This document shows, piece by piece, positions 21,823-35,037 of a stretch of 64,000 nucleotides of DNA. The DNA comes from Grifola frondosa (taxonomy: Eukaryota > Basidiomycota > Agaricomycetes > Polyporales > Grifolaceae), in contig LUGG01000018.1 in assembly GCA_001683735.1 (NCBI GenBank), forward strand, positions 186,001 through 250,000. The letters are read 5' to 3'. The translations under genes and the position numbers were made by a program. The notes below the pieces were generated by a model. That model did no database searches, was not told where the DNA came from, and saw nothing but the letters and a program-made list of their open reading frames with translations. Numbering within the stretch: position 1 is the first letter of the stretch; each line of letters opens with the position of its first letter.

Positions 21823-24800
21823 ATGGATTCTTGGCCCGCAGTTGACAGAGAACCTGGCCCGGATGTTTCCAAAGAAAAGGGAAAGAGAAAGAATAAAAGG
21901 ACCGAAAGCCCATGGAACTACCCTGTCGTGGAACAAGGATCGCTAGGTTCAGCGACACTCTGTCGAAAGGATGGTAACCGTCTTGAATGGACGTTTCTTG
22001 TAGAGAATAATTCAGGTATCACGGTCCACGCCTTTCCATGTCATCCATTAATGTTTTTTTAGGGCGTAGGCTGACCCCTCGAGGTGGCCCTGTAGAAATA
22101 CTTCCTCCTACGCGTATATATCCTCTTCGTGTACCAACAGCTACCATATTGCAACGTGCTGAACAAGGGGTGAGTCGTCCTCGAATCAGTCCATGTCATC
22201 GCTCATCGAATTTTTGACAGGCTCACTTTCTTCGCACCTATTTTCCCGATGTCGATATTCCGGCGGAACTCATCAGAGAGGAAATCACAGAAGATGCCCG
22301 GACCATGCAACAGTTCCACAAATATGACCCTTACGCTGGCAATATGTTAGAATCACTTTCCTTCTTCGACGGTCCTCGCAAGAAACTCGCGTTTCTAGCA
22401 TTCCCGATGGGAGGCACTAACAGTGATCTCAGTAAGTTATATCATAGAGCGCCCTTACCTTATGCTCTAACTCTACTTCTGAGGTATCTCTCAGTTAATA
22501 CGCCCGCATGCAACGAACGTATGGAATAGGCCATCATTAAAAGCAGTCTGCTCCTTTGAGACACCTATCAAGCAAATTGTCGCCTCTTCGCCATCATCTG
22601 ACGCAACGCAGAAACTCGGTATGGCTTCATTGTTACATGTAAACCTGGTTAGCAATCTTAACGTCTCATATAGGCCCGATACTTGGCGTCAGAACATTAG
22701 GCTCAATAAGCCTCCTCCGGGTCAACACATCTGGGCCACAATCTCTGTCGTTGGCGGAGACAAGCACGCTCTTGACCATTGCACGTTCTGACATAGGGGA
22801 TAGACACGCAGTCGATATGGTCCTCCCGTCGTTCACTCCGACATCAGCATTTATCGTCAACGATGTCGGAGCAGTATACAAGTGTAATGCTCCCATCGGT
22901 GGGAAGTCTGTGTGGGTCGCAATCCTGTTAACTTGGTTCTAGATATGCTAATCAAGCCCTCAGTCAACACGTATATTCCAAGACCTATGCTGGAGATCCA
23001 TTTTTTCGACTTGCAGAATCAGATCATGAAGACAATTTACTATTAATTTCGGGGACAAATGCTATCCGACTGGATTTGAGGGTGAGTAGGTATGCTATAA
23101 CAATCACTAAATGTCTGACATCGCTGTAGACAGCGGACAACATGACGAATTTGTATTCGGCGCGTCCGGGGAGCTGCTGACCTCCATCGAAAGTCTGGAA
23201 GACGATCATATGATTCGTCTTGTCTCAACTCAAGAGATACTTTGGTTTGATGAGCGACATACTCGAAGCCTGTGCTGCTGTGAAGCACGGAGGGACTTTG
23301 ACCGGACTTTACAATGCCGGACACGAGTCTTCTCACAAAGTATCTGCTCTTCTATATTTTCCGTGTCATGAAATGCTGACCGTTTTATGCAAAGTTACCA
23401 TGACATTTTTGACCTCACGACAAAATGGGTTAGTCACAATCTACGATGTCTCTCGCGCAGATGACAATCTTGTACACCTGAACGTCGCTCCCTATTCGCT
23501 GCCTCCTCTGCAAATCCCCGATGCGCGCCACTTGGGACAGGTTCTCTTGCAACATCCAGATGGCAAGAGCGACATCAGTATCTTCGAATTATCCGAGCGC
23601 GGAGGCATCTCGAATCTCGAGTGCTCAGCAGACAACAAAGGAGAGGCATTCTCCCGTCTGACCACTTCAACATGCGAACGGTCTGAGGACATCCAAACTC
23701 TTCATGACGACATCCAATCATCACACACGGATTTAGGGCCACTCGGAGCGCGGAATTCTAGCCAGGTGGATCTACAAGCGGCTTACCATAGTAAGATATA
23801 TCTTTTCAAAAAGCATTTGGTGCTGACACCCTCCACAGGGTTGTTCGATGTCAACTATGAAGAAAGTTCGAGCGATTCAGATGCTGTGTATGACACCTTG
23901 GATAAGATGCCCTCCTTCTGGCGTGACTTGGAGGATCCGGTTGAGCATACCCTGACCACGTAAATTCTATCTTCTCTACACTCGCGACCTGTAACTGAAG
24001 GCTAGTTCCAGTTTCGACATCGCACTTCGTTCGGGCCCTGACCCAGCTGAGCTGTCAAGAAGCGATGTCTTCACCGAGAGTACCCTCAGTTCCACCCGAG
24101 GTTATCGTGCAGTAATGCAAGGGCGCGTGCCCCGCAGAGCGCTCATCCAACAAGCACCCTGGCATTATGATCTTGCATCGTTCTTGCGTCGTGTCGTCCC
24201 GGACATCCAAGAAGACATGGAAGGAACGGCGCAAGCGCTCCTTCAATACGATCTGGTGGATGGACCTTCCCGGACTACAGCATCCTTCCGAAGAGAGTCT
24301 GAAGCCAGGGAGCAGCTATGTGTTGACTTGTCGTTGTCCTCAGATGTGTACTCTCCTCAGCGATTTGACAAGGAGGTGCTACTACCTTCGAGTCTGGACG
24401 ACGCGCTGGAGACAATGTCCCGTGCTACAGGTGCCCTGACGCTGACAGAGCTCGAACCTCCCACGGTGCAATTTGGGTTCCTTCGTCCGGTTACGAAAGC
24501 CTCCATGGACCACTACTCCGACGCAAAGGCGGACGAGTCGGGTGACCAACCTAACGAAGAATCGATCACACCTCTCGGCGTGCGGCTGTTGTTGAAAGAA
24601 TGGGAAATTGGCACGGACCCTCATAACTTTGCGTACCAGGATCCCTACGAGGCGCCAAAACCGGGAGAAGTCATGCATCATCGCGCGAAGGAGCTGCCAC
24701 CGGCTGCATTAGCGAAGGAGTTCCAGGGTACGCAGTCTCAGCGCCCGCCTCTGGTCTTCCCCTCCCTCGCCTTGGCGCCTCCCGTCATTGCGTCAAGCCA

Positions 24801-25029
24801 GCCCGTCCAGCCGCGTAAGCCGCTACTCCCCGCACGGTCATACGATGCGCTGGTTCCTGCCAAGCAACATGTTTCGAATGGGACGAGTCAACCAGCTGAA
24901 GGCGACTGGGGAACGGGCACGTCGTCTCAGGACTTCATGGCAAGCACTCAGGTGGTGCCCGGTCCATTCGGCGGCCGGATGATTGTGACTAAGAAGAAGT
25001 CTGTCAAGAAGAGGTTGGGTGGATTTTGA
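21823..25029 (+). CDS. RRN6: RRN6-like RNA polymerase I initiation factor
   Basis: Rrn6/TAF1C-type proteins belong to the core factor that recruits RNA polymerase I to rDNA promoters. The likely start is the ATG at 21823 (MDSWPAVDREPGPD), which fits the family; in-frame upstream codons exist. The middle is a divergent beta-propeller with RDFDRTLQCRTR after the strand LSTQEILWFDERHTR. The last large exon (about 24002-25029) contains RAVMQGRVPRRALIQQAPW and a Pro/Ser linker. It ends with the family tail VVPGPFGGRMIVTKKKSVKKRLGGF, where a basic cluster follows FGGR. About 900 residues with introns of 50-70 bp. It is paired head to head with uL3m. Fungal Rrn6 proteins diverge strongly, so the identity rests on the tail and the RDFDRTL motif. 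Confidence 0.8.
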
Positions 25030-25500
25030 GGGAACATGTGTAGTAGGAGATGGTTCTCTGCGGCAATTTCCTAACAAAGATGTGCATGTACAAGTCTCCG
25101 TCGGGTGATCATTCAATTAAAATTCAGCGGACGTTTATTTCGTCTGCACGGAGCTACGGAGTGTCGTGAAGAGGGTAGCGTGCTATCAATATTAATGTTC
25201 TGAAAGTATGCTACAGTAATTCTAGTGTTCTTGGAATGAAGAGCCAGCAGGATTACTTTGGCGGGAGGAGGCTAACGAAAAGGGCACGGGAGGTGTGGAT
25301 GACGTTGAGCGTTGTATATATGTCGTTAGGTGCAGCTGCTAGGCTGTTTATTAGCGCTGTCGGCCGACATCTCTGTCGAGAGCTTTCATCCACCTCTTTC
25401 ATCCGCCACTCTTTTCTGCGTGCACCTTGGCTGTCTCACTCTCGATTCGCTCGTGCGAACGCACGGAACTGGACTGTTGCAGGGCCAGTAACAGCAGCCT
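25030..25500. other. Intergenic region upstream of the mitochondrial carrier
   Basis: About 470 bp. An open frame from 25236 reaches the carrier's first exon region but shows no conservation or domain. I treat it as 5' leader and promoter. Confidence 0.5.
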
Positions 25501-27044
25501 ATGAACGAGAAAAGGTATGTGCGTGCGTTCACTAGCCTAATTACGCGCACAATCCGCCTCCTAACTCATGTCCATAGGCCATTGAGCTCTTTGATTGACT
25601 CGGCTGCGCTCAATGAGTCTCTCCGACGTACATTTGCCCATTTCATTCCTCTCTGCGTTCCGAGTGAAATGACGCGTCTTTGGCAGGTAACAAAGCGGTC
25701 GTCTGTGCCTTGTCTGCGAGCTACATCTCGACATTTGCGGGATATCCGGTCAGTATTTATTTTGAAAACCCTGCCGCTTAAGAAGTACTCATGCCGGATG
25801 GTGGTCCATACATACAGCTGGACTCCCTCAAGTCGCGGCTTCAGACGACCAAACACAGAATATCCATTCCCAAACTTGCTCTCCTAGTTTATCAAGAGGA
25901 AGGGGTCATCGGGTTCTATCGTGGACTATGGATTCCGTTGATGACAATCTCATTCGTCCGTGAGCCCTAGATCCTTATGCATGGTCCATAGACCGCGTTC
26001 CATTCTTATACCCATGATTGCCCGCATTCAGGTGCTGCTTCATTCACTATTTACTCCCGTACGAAGGAGTACTTTCGAGACCGTCACTGGTTAACTCGTA
26101 ACAATATTTTGGATGTCTCGGCTACCGGCGGTATCAGGTCACTTGGTCTTGTATCACACTGCGAAGCCTTACTGATGATTCCGTAGTGGTGCGCTGTCCG
26201 GATCCTTGATCTCGTTTGGAAGCGTACGTGAGTCTGTGTATCACCTTTGTTTAAGAAGTCTGTTGATTTTCATGTAAGCATTTGAGCTCGTGAAGGTCCG
26301 ACGACAGCTGGAGTACACTATCGCCGCGAGCAGAGGCTTGCGCATCGCCAAGGCACCGAGCACGCTTGAAGCCGTACGCGACATATTCAGATCAAATGGT
26401 TTGCTTGGCCTATACACGGGTTTCCGGCTACATTTTTGTGAGTACATTACATGTATGATCTCGTATAGCGATTGTTAAGGCGCGGGAGGCAGTGCGTGAT
26501 ACCACGGGCACCGCACTGTATTTCTTCGAGTACGATGGCTTCCGGTACATTATGGGACGAGACGCATCGGGAGAGCAGGGGCAAACGCCAGCTTGGCTGC
26601 CTATACACCCATCTTTGGTGCCGTTCATGTGCGGTTCCCTTGCTGGGGTTACGTCATGGGCGCTCATCTATCCTCTCGATGTGTAAGTCCTTCCACATCT
26701 GTGAGTAAAAATGTGCTATGACTCAAGAGATGTACAGTGTAAAGACAAAAGTTCAGCAGCGTGCCCTCGCTGGCGAACGCAAGCGCGGCATATTGGAGAC
26801 TCTGCACCGTCTTATCCGAGGTGAGACATTCCACTGGACATCTTGCTATCCTTGCACTGAATTTTGTAACCCAGGACCGGATCCAAATGCTCCTAAACCC
26901 ATCCTGGTAGGACTCGCTCGACTATATCAAGGTCTTGGAGTGAGTGCAATACGAAGTATCACGACGCACGGGCTGCTTTGGACATTCTTCGACCTAACTG
27001 CTGGATATATTGATCGACTGCCACAAGATCCAAGCAAAACATAG
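25501..27044 (+). CDS. Mitochondrial carrier family protein (SLC25)
   Basis: An inner-membrane metabolite carrier with the three-fold repeat. The three PxDxxK-type signatures are YPLDSLKSRLQ, APFELVKVRRQ and YPLDVVKTKVQQ, each split by or next to an intron. The even-helix motif reads EGVIGFYRGLW in repeat 1 and NGLLGLYTGFRLHFLRD in repeat 2. The start ATG at 25501 (MNEKR) joins after an intron to PLSSLIDSAALNESL. A second splice (CGAC|GTACATTT to TTGGCAG|GT) leads to NKAVVCALSASYISTFAGYP. Stop at 27042-27044. About 340 residues and at least seven introns. The substrate cannot be assigned. N-terminal splicing is less certain than the rest. Confidence 0.87.
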
Positions 27045-27125
27045 AATCAAACGTAATGTCTAGAGTGAGAGCCTGCTAATCATATGTATATTATACGTGA
27101 ACAAATAACATATCTATGAATCGGT

Positions 27126-27148
27126 AGGGCAGCGAGGGATTTGAACCG
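27126..27148 (-). other. tRNA 3'-half-like fragment
   Basis: On the minus strand this reads like a tRNA T-loop and acceptor end (GGTTCAAATCCC, then TCGCTGCCCTA). The preceding bases do not form a proper T-stem, and no matching AGGGCAG 5' acceptor strand lies 70-90 bp away. It is not an intact tRNA; at best it is a relic. Confidence 0.2.
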
Positions 27149-27168
27149 TTGAACTGTACGTACATAAC

Positions 27169-29366
27169 CTATCGATAGATGATCAAAACTTGGCCGAAGT
27201 CCTCTTCATCTCCATCTTTGCCGCCGCCTGCAGCAATAAGCCATTGTTTCAACACCGGCCAGCCAACTTCAAAGCGGGTACACAGCTCGTCTGTATGGTG
27301 TTCGCCATCCAAGAGTGGCAGCAGCTCCGGTGGAAATGGTGGCGTCGCCTGTGCAGGCGCCATCGGTGCAGAAGGCTCACGAGACACTCGAGGGCGAGAG
27401 AAGCGCAGCGTAGCCGACTTCCCGCCGCTAGAGTGCTCGCTGTCTAGCTCAATGTTGATCCCGCCTGCCAGTGCGTCAGGGGATGACGAGGCGTACTGTC
27501 GTGAAGGCTCAGTGCTTCTCCCTTTGCCTGTGGCGTCTCCGGCGCTATACAGTCGCGCGAGGGTGCCGTGATTGAGTGTGCCAGTCGGCTCTGCAGCCCT
27601 GCGATTGCGGCTGCGCAGCTGCTCGAGAGATGTCTCGGCGGCACTGGCGTGGCGCACGGGCTTCATGCTGCTCGACGCTGCAACCAGTTCTGCGCCGACG
27701 GAGGCGATCGTAGGCTGTGCCTCTTGCAGACGACCCCGTGCGCGCAGCGGGTCGGGCTCTGGACGTGAGGGCGGTCGTTGGATTTGAGACAGTGCGACGA
27801 GCCCCTTCCCTCGTTTCTTGCCGGAAGAAGAAGACCGTCGTTTATTGTTTGAACCGGGGTTTTCTTCTGGAAGGAGTACTGGCCAGCGGTGGACTCTTCG
27901 AAGGAAACCCTAGAGAGAAAACGAGGAATAGGCTCAGGAGTGGCGCGCTGGGGATATGTGCGTCGAACTTACTTTGATGACTCCGAAGCTCATGAATCGC
28001 CTCACATCGATGGGGAATTCGTTTACGTGGTGCTCTTCCATCCATTCCCACACTGTCTTGCCTGGCTTTAGCCTTGAGTATAGATGCAAAAGTGTGGGCC
28101 AGTCTGTAAACGGTCGCTCTATTTGGTGGCGATACCATAAGTCAACTGGCTCGCTGGTCAGTGGCTATGCAGAACTTACTGGGCTGGGCTGTGTACATAG
28201 GGCATTCGCCCACGATATGGTCTTCGTCCGCTAGCCATTGGGTGCTCTTGCGAAGGGCATACATGTTGGAATATTGGAATATATCAATCATCATGATAAC
28301 CTGATAGTACCTGCAAAATAATTTTCCCATTCGCACAAGTTTCTTAGCAGAATAAAGAAGAATTTCATACAATAAATGTGAAATCGCTTGGCGGGTGAGA
28401 TTGATGTCGCATTCGGCAAGACGGGCGATACGGCTGACGTGGTTTATGCCGTCAATGAAACGACACACCTGGAGATCTGTCAAACTGGTGCGGTGGCTAT
28501 GGAGCATACCCGATTACCTTTGCCATTGTCAAGTCCCAGTTCGGTTCAATCCTATTTGCAAGACCGATGAGGGCAATGGGAACCTGCCAGTCTTCAACAG
28601 GGGGAGGGTTGGGATAGAACGGGAAGATCTTCAGCTCGATGGAGTTGAAGTCATCAATAGGAATGGATGTCTCTGAATAGGAATTGAGATCTTCATATAA
28701 TTGTTCCAGGATAGCATGGATGACAGGCAAATTTCTCGGAGAAGAAAGAAAAGCGGATTCTTCCTAAAGAGCATTGTGAGCAACTGATGATTTGATGAGG
28801 AGAAAGCGACACACCTCACATGTAGTGAGTACGCGGCTCACTTTGCGCACGACAGGTTCATAGCAGCTGAGGTCTGCAGTGCGGTCGAACACAAAGCATA
28901 GGTTATATCGGAACTCATTCCGTGCATAATGGTCTCTCTTCAGTAGCACAGGGAAACCAAGAATGCGATGAGCCCTGGTTGTGCAAATGACCAGTCTACC
29001 GCAGAGCGGACTCTGCGGCATGACGTACTTGGAGATGTCGTCAAAGTTGAAGAGGAAACGATTGGAGGAGATTGACCGTTTTGGAGGCGACAATAAATTG
29101 CGTGAAGACGACTGTAGGATATTGGGCGAGTTCAAGGCTAAGCTCGATGTGCGTGACATAGAGTCGCTTTCTGTAAGGGATGAAGTAGAAGAGACTGGTG
29201 TCCCTGCATACAGCGTGCTGCTGGATGATCCTGACGTTGGACCAGACGAAGGTGTGACAATAAGCCCCTCTGGGACTTGCGATATGATCTTTGGGCCTTG
29301 ATCCACGTCAAAAATCGCATAGAAAACCGACTCAATGCGCGGTAAGAATGAGGCACCGTCGGACAT
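27169..29366 (-). CDS. NPR2: Nitrogen permease regulator 2 (GATOR1/SEACIT subunit)
   Basis: Npr2 forms, with Npr3 and Iml1, the complex that turns off TORC1 when amino acids are scarce, at the vacuole surface. The ATG at 29366 starts MSDGASFLPRIESVFYAIFD. This is the longin-type N-terminal fold (FDVDQGPKIISQVPEG) with a Ser/Thr-rich insert. It continues DISKYVMPQSPLCGRLVIC, then HRILGFPVLL, RNEFRYNLCFVFD and RTADLSCYEPVVRKVSRVL. The C-terminal part holds VCRFIDGINHVSRIA-CDINL and VIMMIDIFQYSNMYAL. The end is a Ser/Arg-rich linker and a winged-helix-like tail with stop at 27169. Estimated at about 600-650 residues with several introns. Confidence 0.9.
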
Positions 29367-30085
29367 GATAGCTGCTATAAAACTATGAGGTGTTGTTGGA
29401 TTAGGAGAACACAAATACTAACATAGTATGTAAACTCGCCCTGGCCTTGCGTGGGTACGACCTAAATTGTAATGTAATGCGTCTGGCTATATACTTGATA
29501 GCACGAATAGTTGTCGTTGTAAAAGAACAAGCTGTAATTGCCTTTGGGATTGTGGCCACAAAGCGTCGGAGATCAATTGATCGAGCATCTAAAAGTTCAG
29601 GCAAGCCTAGTATTTACCGACCACTTCGAAGGAACATTGACATCCGCACCATCCTGCACAGATCCGTTTGAAATAATATCGTAGAGCTGATAAAGGTATT
29701 CATTCATCCTCATTATCAATTCTACGAAAACAGCCATGGATTGTTGATCACTTTATACATGACGTTGGTTCCTCACGTTCACCTTCAATTAAAACATTGG
29801 CAACTTCATAAATAAATTTGACCTCGAATGCGAGCGGATACATCGAGAGAGGAGATGGCGTCGGAGGAAATTTGACTGTGACAGAGACTGAACGAGCGAA
29901 CATCCTAAAGCAGAACTTCGCGTGCCGACGAAGCGACGTATGGGCTACACTTCAAGTACAACATAGGGTGGTACATTCATGATCATGGCTCCTAGGCATA
30001 CAACGGAGATAGCGGAAAGAAAGTAGGGATGACAACAGCGAAAGCCAGCGCGGAAGAGAGTCCTAAAAACGACAACTCCAGACAG
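29367..30085. other. Intergenic region between NPR2 and BUB2
   Basis: About 720 bp, AT-leaning, between the NPR2 start and the BUB2 stop on the same strand. Open frames are short and look like nothing known. It should contain the NPR2 promoter. Confidence 0.5.
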
Positions 30086-31342
30086 CTAATGGTCTTGTAC
30101 AGCATACGGATGTCTTACAAGTTCCTCGTATAGATCCGTAGGTAGATCTCGAACAAGAGTAACAGCGATACCAATCACAGGGAGAGCCTCGAGAGGGGGA
30201 AACGTACGCAGAAGTCGCATTGGACTAAAGACAAGTGGTTGGCATCATTCAGCGAGGACTGAGGGTGAAAAGGAACCGCACCTGGAGGAGCTCATCACTT
30301 CGTCTCGCATTAAGAGAAGCTGAGCGATGACACAGAGAACGTTCAAGTGTACACCGAAGGCGAGCAAGAAATCCCATAATTGTAGGACTTGATCCAAAGG
30401 AGGTGTACACGCACATAACGTCAGTACAGCTGTGTGTTTGTTAGGAGACTCTGTAGCAGAATACGTAAGAATAACGTACATGGAAAAGCATATATTTCTG
30501 CAGAGAGGTTTTTTGAGCGCAAATGTGCATACAAGTCGGGGTCAACGATTTTCAAGCAACGATCTAGCAACTATGCGTGTTTCAGTTAAACGAGCCATGT
30601 TGCAGATGGCCATCATACCTTCAAACCACGGTGCACGCCTTCAAGTGTCGGCTGAACATACAGCGGACATGATTCCTCTATGAACTTTGCAAAGGAGTAG
30701 AAGGCTTCTAGCTCAGATGGCATGGTATACAAGAAGGGGGCTGCAAGCACATTCATCCCTTGGACATATGTGAATCCAAGGTGATGTGATTCTTGTCTAT
30801 CTGGTGAACCAGAAACGTGTTAATACTCTGATAATGCGTATGCTCTCATACAACATACCATGATTTCGCCACACAAAGGCATCCAATAGGCGGACTAGCA
30901 TGTCCTCGCTCACACGCTCCTTAAATCCACGATCCGTAGCCAATGTCCTGACGTGTAAACCGTTCGTACGGGGGCATTGAACGGAATTCTAGCATGCATA
31001 CCTGAACGTATCGTTCCTAATCTTTTCCCGAACCTCACAAGGACCTCGCGCAACGTACGCGAGGAAGGGACCTGAAGGCACATCTTGCACGCGCAGAAGA
31101 ATCTTCCATATCCGTGGACGCAATGTGGAATCCTCAAATTGCATACGTCAACTTACTGAAGCATACTATTGTGTAGGAATTCCATAACACACCGCTGTAG
31201 ATGGGATGCCATCGACCAGAATCAGCCGCCTAAGTTTCTTGATAGCCTCTTCGATGTCCACTGGAGACCGCACTCTGGACGAGAGCTTGTATTGATTAAG
31301 AATCTTGTTGAAAGAATGTGCGGTCGCCGATGCGGGCGACAT
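30086..31342 (-). CDS. BUB2: Mitotic exit network GAP subunit Bub2 (TBC domain)
   Basis: Bub2, with Bfa1, is the GTPase-activating complex that holds the mitotic exit GTPase inactive at spindle poles until the spindle is placed; in S. pombe it is Cdc16. The ATG at 31342 gives MSPASATAHSFNKILNQYKL and, further on, KKLRRLILVDGIPS. An intron leads to TLRPRIWKILLRVQDVPSGP. The TBC core has LGFTYVQGMNVLAAPFLYTM and EAFYSFAKFIEESCPLYVQ. The last exons read LWDFLLAFGVHLNVLCVIAQ and MRLLRTFPPLEALPVIGIA, ending VQDH-stop at 30086. About 320-330 residues, the family length. The splice junctions were followed by eye at the N-terminus and C-terminus. Confidence 0.92.
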
Positions 31343-31490
31343 CAGAGCGGTGGCTGAAGTGCTACAGGTGACTCTGAAGTTAGACGCTGACTTGAACCAG
31401 TACTTGTTGCTGCATGCGGCAGCAGAACCTGAGCGGCAGTTCCTCAGCAGGACGAATACCCCAGCCTATTCGCACGACGAAGGAGAAGTT

Positions 31491-34400
31491 ATGGATGTTC
31501 CCTTTCTGTCTTCTGGCGCCATGAGCAGGACCCACTATGCACTTGTCCGAAAGGTGGAGACCGCGACTTCCCCTCAGCTCGCCGACCAGTTTCTCCTGGC
31601 TGAAGTGCAGTCAATACGAAATCAAATATCTCGTTCGACGTTGACTCTTGTATGCGCAACTCGTGCTAATGACGTCCATGTGCTGACGCGCTGCTCGACA
31701 GAAACAATGCAAGGAATGTCTCATACTACTGCTGTACTGCTCCATGACCGTCAACCCTGGCATGAGTATGAATCTGGACTTTGCGCTTTCTCATGCAGTT
31801 AATTTGGCGGAGGCCGGACAAACGGTCCAAGACAAGAGAACAGGTACGAGTCTCGCATTCGCAGTGTAGATTTGTATTGACATGTAGAGTGCAGGGTACT
31901 TATTTTGCGCGGAAGTAATGCCACACAATCATGAACTTCAGCTAATGCTCGTTAATACGCTGCGTAAGGTTAGTGCTTTGATCATTCACATAAATCCGTT
32001 GTATAGAACGGTCTCGGCCCAGGACTTGGAAAACACCGACATATCACGTATTTGCCTGGCTCTTGATACCATCATACAGTTCTCTACGGAGGACGTTATA
32101 CCGGCCATTCAGTCCCGCCTATTTGATCTGCTTTCACACAACTCGTCAGTATGTATTCACTATAATTGTACCGTAATTGTTAAATTCAATATGTTCTTCA
32201 ATACATTAGTGCTCATGTTCGTAGGCGAGCACTACTGGCGTTCGATAGACTATCCAGGCATGATCCAGAAATCCTCACTCCAATTGTGGAGAAGACTCGA
32301 AAACGTCTTACAGATTCGGATTCCGCGGTAGTGAGTGCAGCTTTGACTGTTAACGCGACGCTCGTCAAAGTAAGGGTAGTTTGTCCTTGTGCAACTCATT
32401 GTGACAATGCCCGATTTTTCTAGGCTCAGTATCTCTCAGTTGAGAAATGTCATGGCATGATATCAAAGCTATTGAAGGCGACATGGACACACTCGAACGT
32501 GCAGAATCATTGGTTGCTCATCCGAGTGGTCGAGACGCTTCAGACAGTGAGGTATGGTGTGCCACTGTTCTTTGATATTCTAGAAGATATCACTGACAGG
32601 ATGGTAGCCCATCTATGAATGACCTGCGCCTGTTACTAGGCATCATTCAAGCAGTTGCTCGGAGAGGGCCCCCTGCTTACGGTATAGTATTCGTCATATC
32701 AACCCCAAAATGTGAGCTAACTGTTCATATCCAGCTCTTCTCTATCAGTGCTTCCTTGCTGTGACTTCTTCTTCCCTTGATTCAGTGCTTACAGCACAAG
32801 CTGAATCCGGCACCTCCTTCATTCAAGAGATTCGCCACTTTCTGACCTCCAAAGACCCTATCGAGATCTATCTTTTCGTATCTTGCTTAGGCTGCGTGGA
32901 CCCCAAAATCTGGGCCGGAATATCTCCAGACATACCCGCCATCCTGGAAGGATGGGAAGTAGAGCGTGTCATGAAGTTACTTGATAGCGAAGACAAGCTA
33001 ATTCGTGGAAAGGTCGATTCGGATCCTTTGTCAGTCGTACACCGCAGACTGATTTCAGTTCGTAGACTTTGCGGATCTTGCATCGTGTGGATCCTGGTCT
33101 TGTAGAAGCTTATTACTCACGACTCCTGCAGGGTGACTCTCCTACAACTTCGTCTTCTCAAGGCTCCGAAGGTAACTTGAATCGGTTGTTGGAAGTTCTT
33201 GACGTGTTGCACGGAGAGAATGGAGAGACGTATGCATACCATCTCAAGAATATACTTCGCTCAACGGAAGGAGAGGCCCCGCTTAACAAGCGGCCAATTC
33301 TGCAAGATGCTGTCGAGGAGATCCTCACGCGCATGCGTATAGGTACTTTTATACCTTGATTGTGATAGCAGAATAGACGAGAAGCTGACTCCCGAATACA
33401 GCGGACAGCACCTTCCGTAGTGGCTGCATCGGTGCACTTTTCGCCAGTGTGGCCGATGTCGGTTCTGACATCGGCCCAACTTTGATGGTCATCCTATCTG
33501 CATTGACGTGCGAATACTTGGTACTTTCTCCAATCTCGCCGATCGACCTCCTACGCGGCTTCGCCGGGAGACTATCATCATACTCCGGTTCGTCCCTGGC
33601 TTTGCAGCGAGCGAGCACTTATCTTAAAATTATATGTGCCATTACAGCTTCCATTCAGGATGCGTGTATATTGTCTATGATGCGCATTTCCATTGGATGC
33701 GACGAAGTTCCCGCTGAAGTGACAGAGGTCATCAAGACTGTGCACGAGCACGGCGGAAGATATATTAAACGCGTCAGTCGACCGAACATCTATTGATTTC
33801 ATGGTGGATTTGACTTCCGTGTCTTGTTGAATAGCGCTGTGATCAGTTCACGTATTTCTCTCGATCTAGAGAGACTCTCAAAGATGTCATCTCAGCGGCG
33901 CATTCGTCCTCGGTGGGTGACCATACCTCCCCAGTCAAGTAAGTCTCAATCTAACTTGAATCAGCTGCCCGATTTCCTAGCAGCTCTGGAGGATTATGAA
34001 GCAAAGGAAGTGAAATCTGCATCACGCTCCTCATCAGTACAAGCTCGGTCACCTCCATTGAAGGCGCGCTCTCCGGAGCCTTCGTCCTCTACTTCCCACA
34101 AACTACGCTATGAGGCGTACGAGGCGCCAAAGCCAGTACACAAGTTCAGGCGTCTGAGCAACAGTTCACGGCAGTCCGATGATGGAAGCTCTCGGTTCAT
34201 CGGGCAGGATCCACTGTCCCGAACGGTGACTCCGGGTGATTTAGCACTTGCTGCTGGCCGCTCCGATTTACGATCAATACCTAGTGTGAGTTCTCTTGAT
34301 TATTTACAGGGGCGTCTTCCGTTGAGCGTCTTACTGGATAGGGCTCTCCGCGTCCTGCAGTATCACCTTTTTCTGTGGCGCAGATAATGGACGAAGAAGA

Positions 34401-34920
34401 TGCGGTACGGATGCGATTATCTCGTTCACACTTATATGGGTGCTGATTATACTTAGGCCTCGCATGTCGATCTCATCGCGTTGGACTCGCCCTTCATCTC
34501 TGAGCCTCCGGCAATACGCTCAACTGCGCCCAGAGTAATGGTGGAGTATGATTTCGAGAGCACATGGAATAAATTGGAGACTCATCAGGTTCGCGGTTGG
34601 TGTGATGCGCCAATCGATGCTGTCTTGCGGCGGCTCCAGGACATGCAGCGACGCCTCATAGTCATAGAGGCAGATATGCCACCGTTTAAGGGTACGTCGC
34701 ATTCTGCAAATTGATTCAAAAACGAACCATACATCTTACGCACTTGGCAGGTGATCTGAAGGTACTGATATCACCTGAGATTCCAGATCTTACCAGCATC
34801 GTTGGCCTTGCGGCTCTCCGTCTGAAGGAGGGAGATGACGAGAGCTGCTTGTGGCGGCTGCGTTGCGAAGACGATGACTTGCGAACGTCCATACAGGCAT
34901 TATTGAAGGGTATGTCGTAG
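31491..34920 (+). CDS. Large adaptin, AP-4 epsilon-like
   Basis: A large coat-adaptor subunit that would pair with other AP-4 chains on trans-Golgi or endosomal membranes. The ATG at 31491 starts MDVPFLSSGAMSRTHYAL. The adaptin solenoid follows with AEVQSIRNQISRSTLTLKQC, CSMTVNPGMSMNLDFALSHA, HNHELQLMLVNTLRKDLENT and SRLFDLLSHNS, then further HEAT-like exons (SVEKCHGMISKLLKATWTH, IRGKTLRILHRVDPG). A Ser-rich hinge (RSSSVQARSPPLKARSPEPS) and a small ear-like end (VEYDFESTWNKLETH) finish at 34920. The N-terminal ECLILLLYC/NLDFALSHAVNLAEAGQ pattern fits AP-4 epsilon better than AP-1 gamma or AP-3 delta. About 900 residues, many introns. It is divergent from BUB2 across 148 bp. Confidence 0.75.
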
Positions 34921-35037
34921 TTGGGACTGTAGTCGATCTATGTTCTGTCCAACATCTTGCTTCCAAGAGACTGGATTAACATTGATTTCTTCACGATGCG
35001 CAAGTGTGATATAACGAACAACCCATGATGTACAGAT

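Noticed and set aside
27126..27148. tRNA gene on the minus strand
   Set aside because: A T-loop-like GGTTCAAATCC and acceptor-like end are present, but the T-stem does not pair and no matching 5' acceptor strand, D arm or anticodon arm is found.
31491..34920. AP-1 gamma or AP-3 delta large chain
   Set aside because: The N-terminal helices read LLLYCSMTVNPGMSMNLDFA and HNHELQLMLVNTLRKDLENT, closer to AP-4 epsilon than to the AP-1 KLLYIHMLGYPAHFG or AP-3 patterns.
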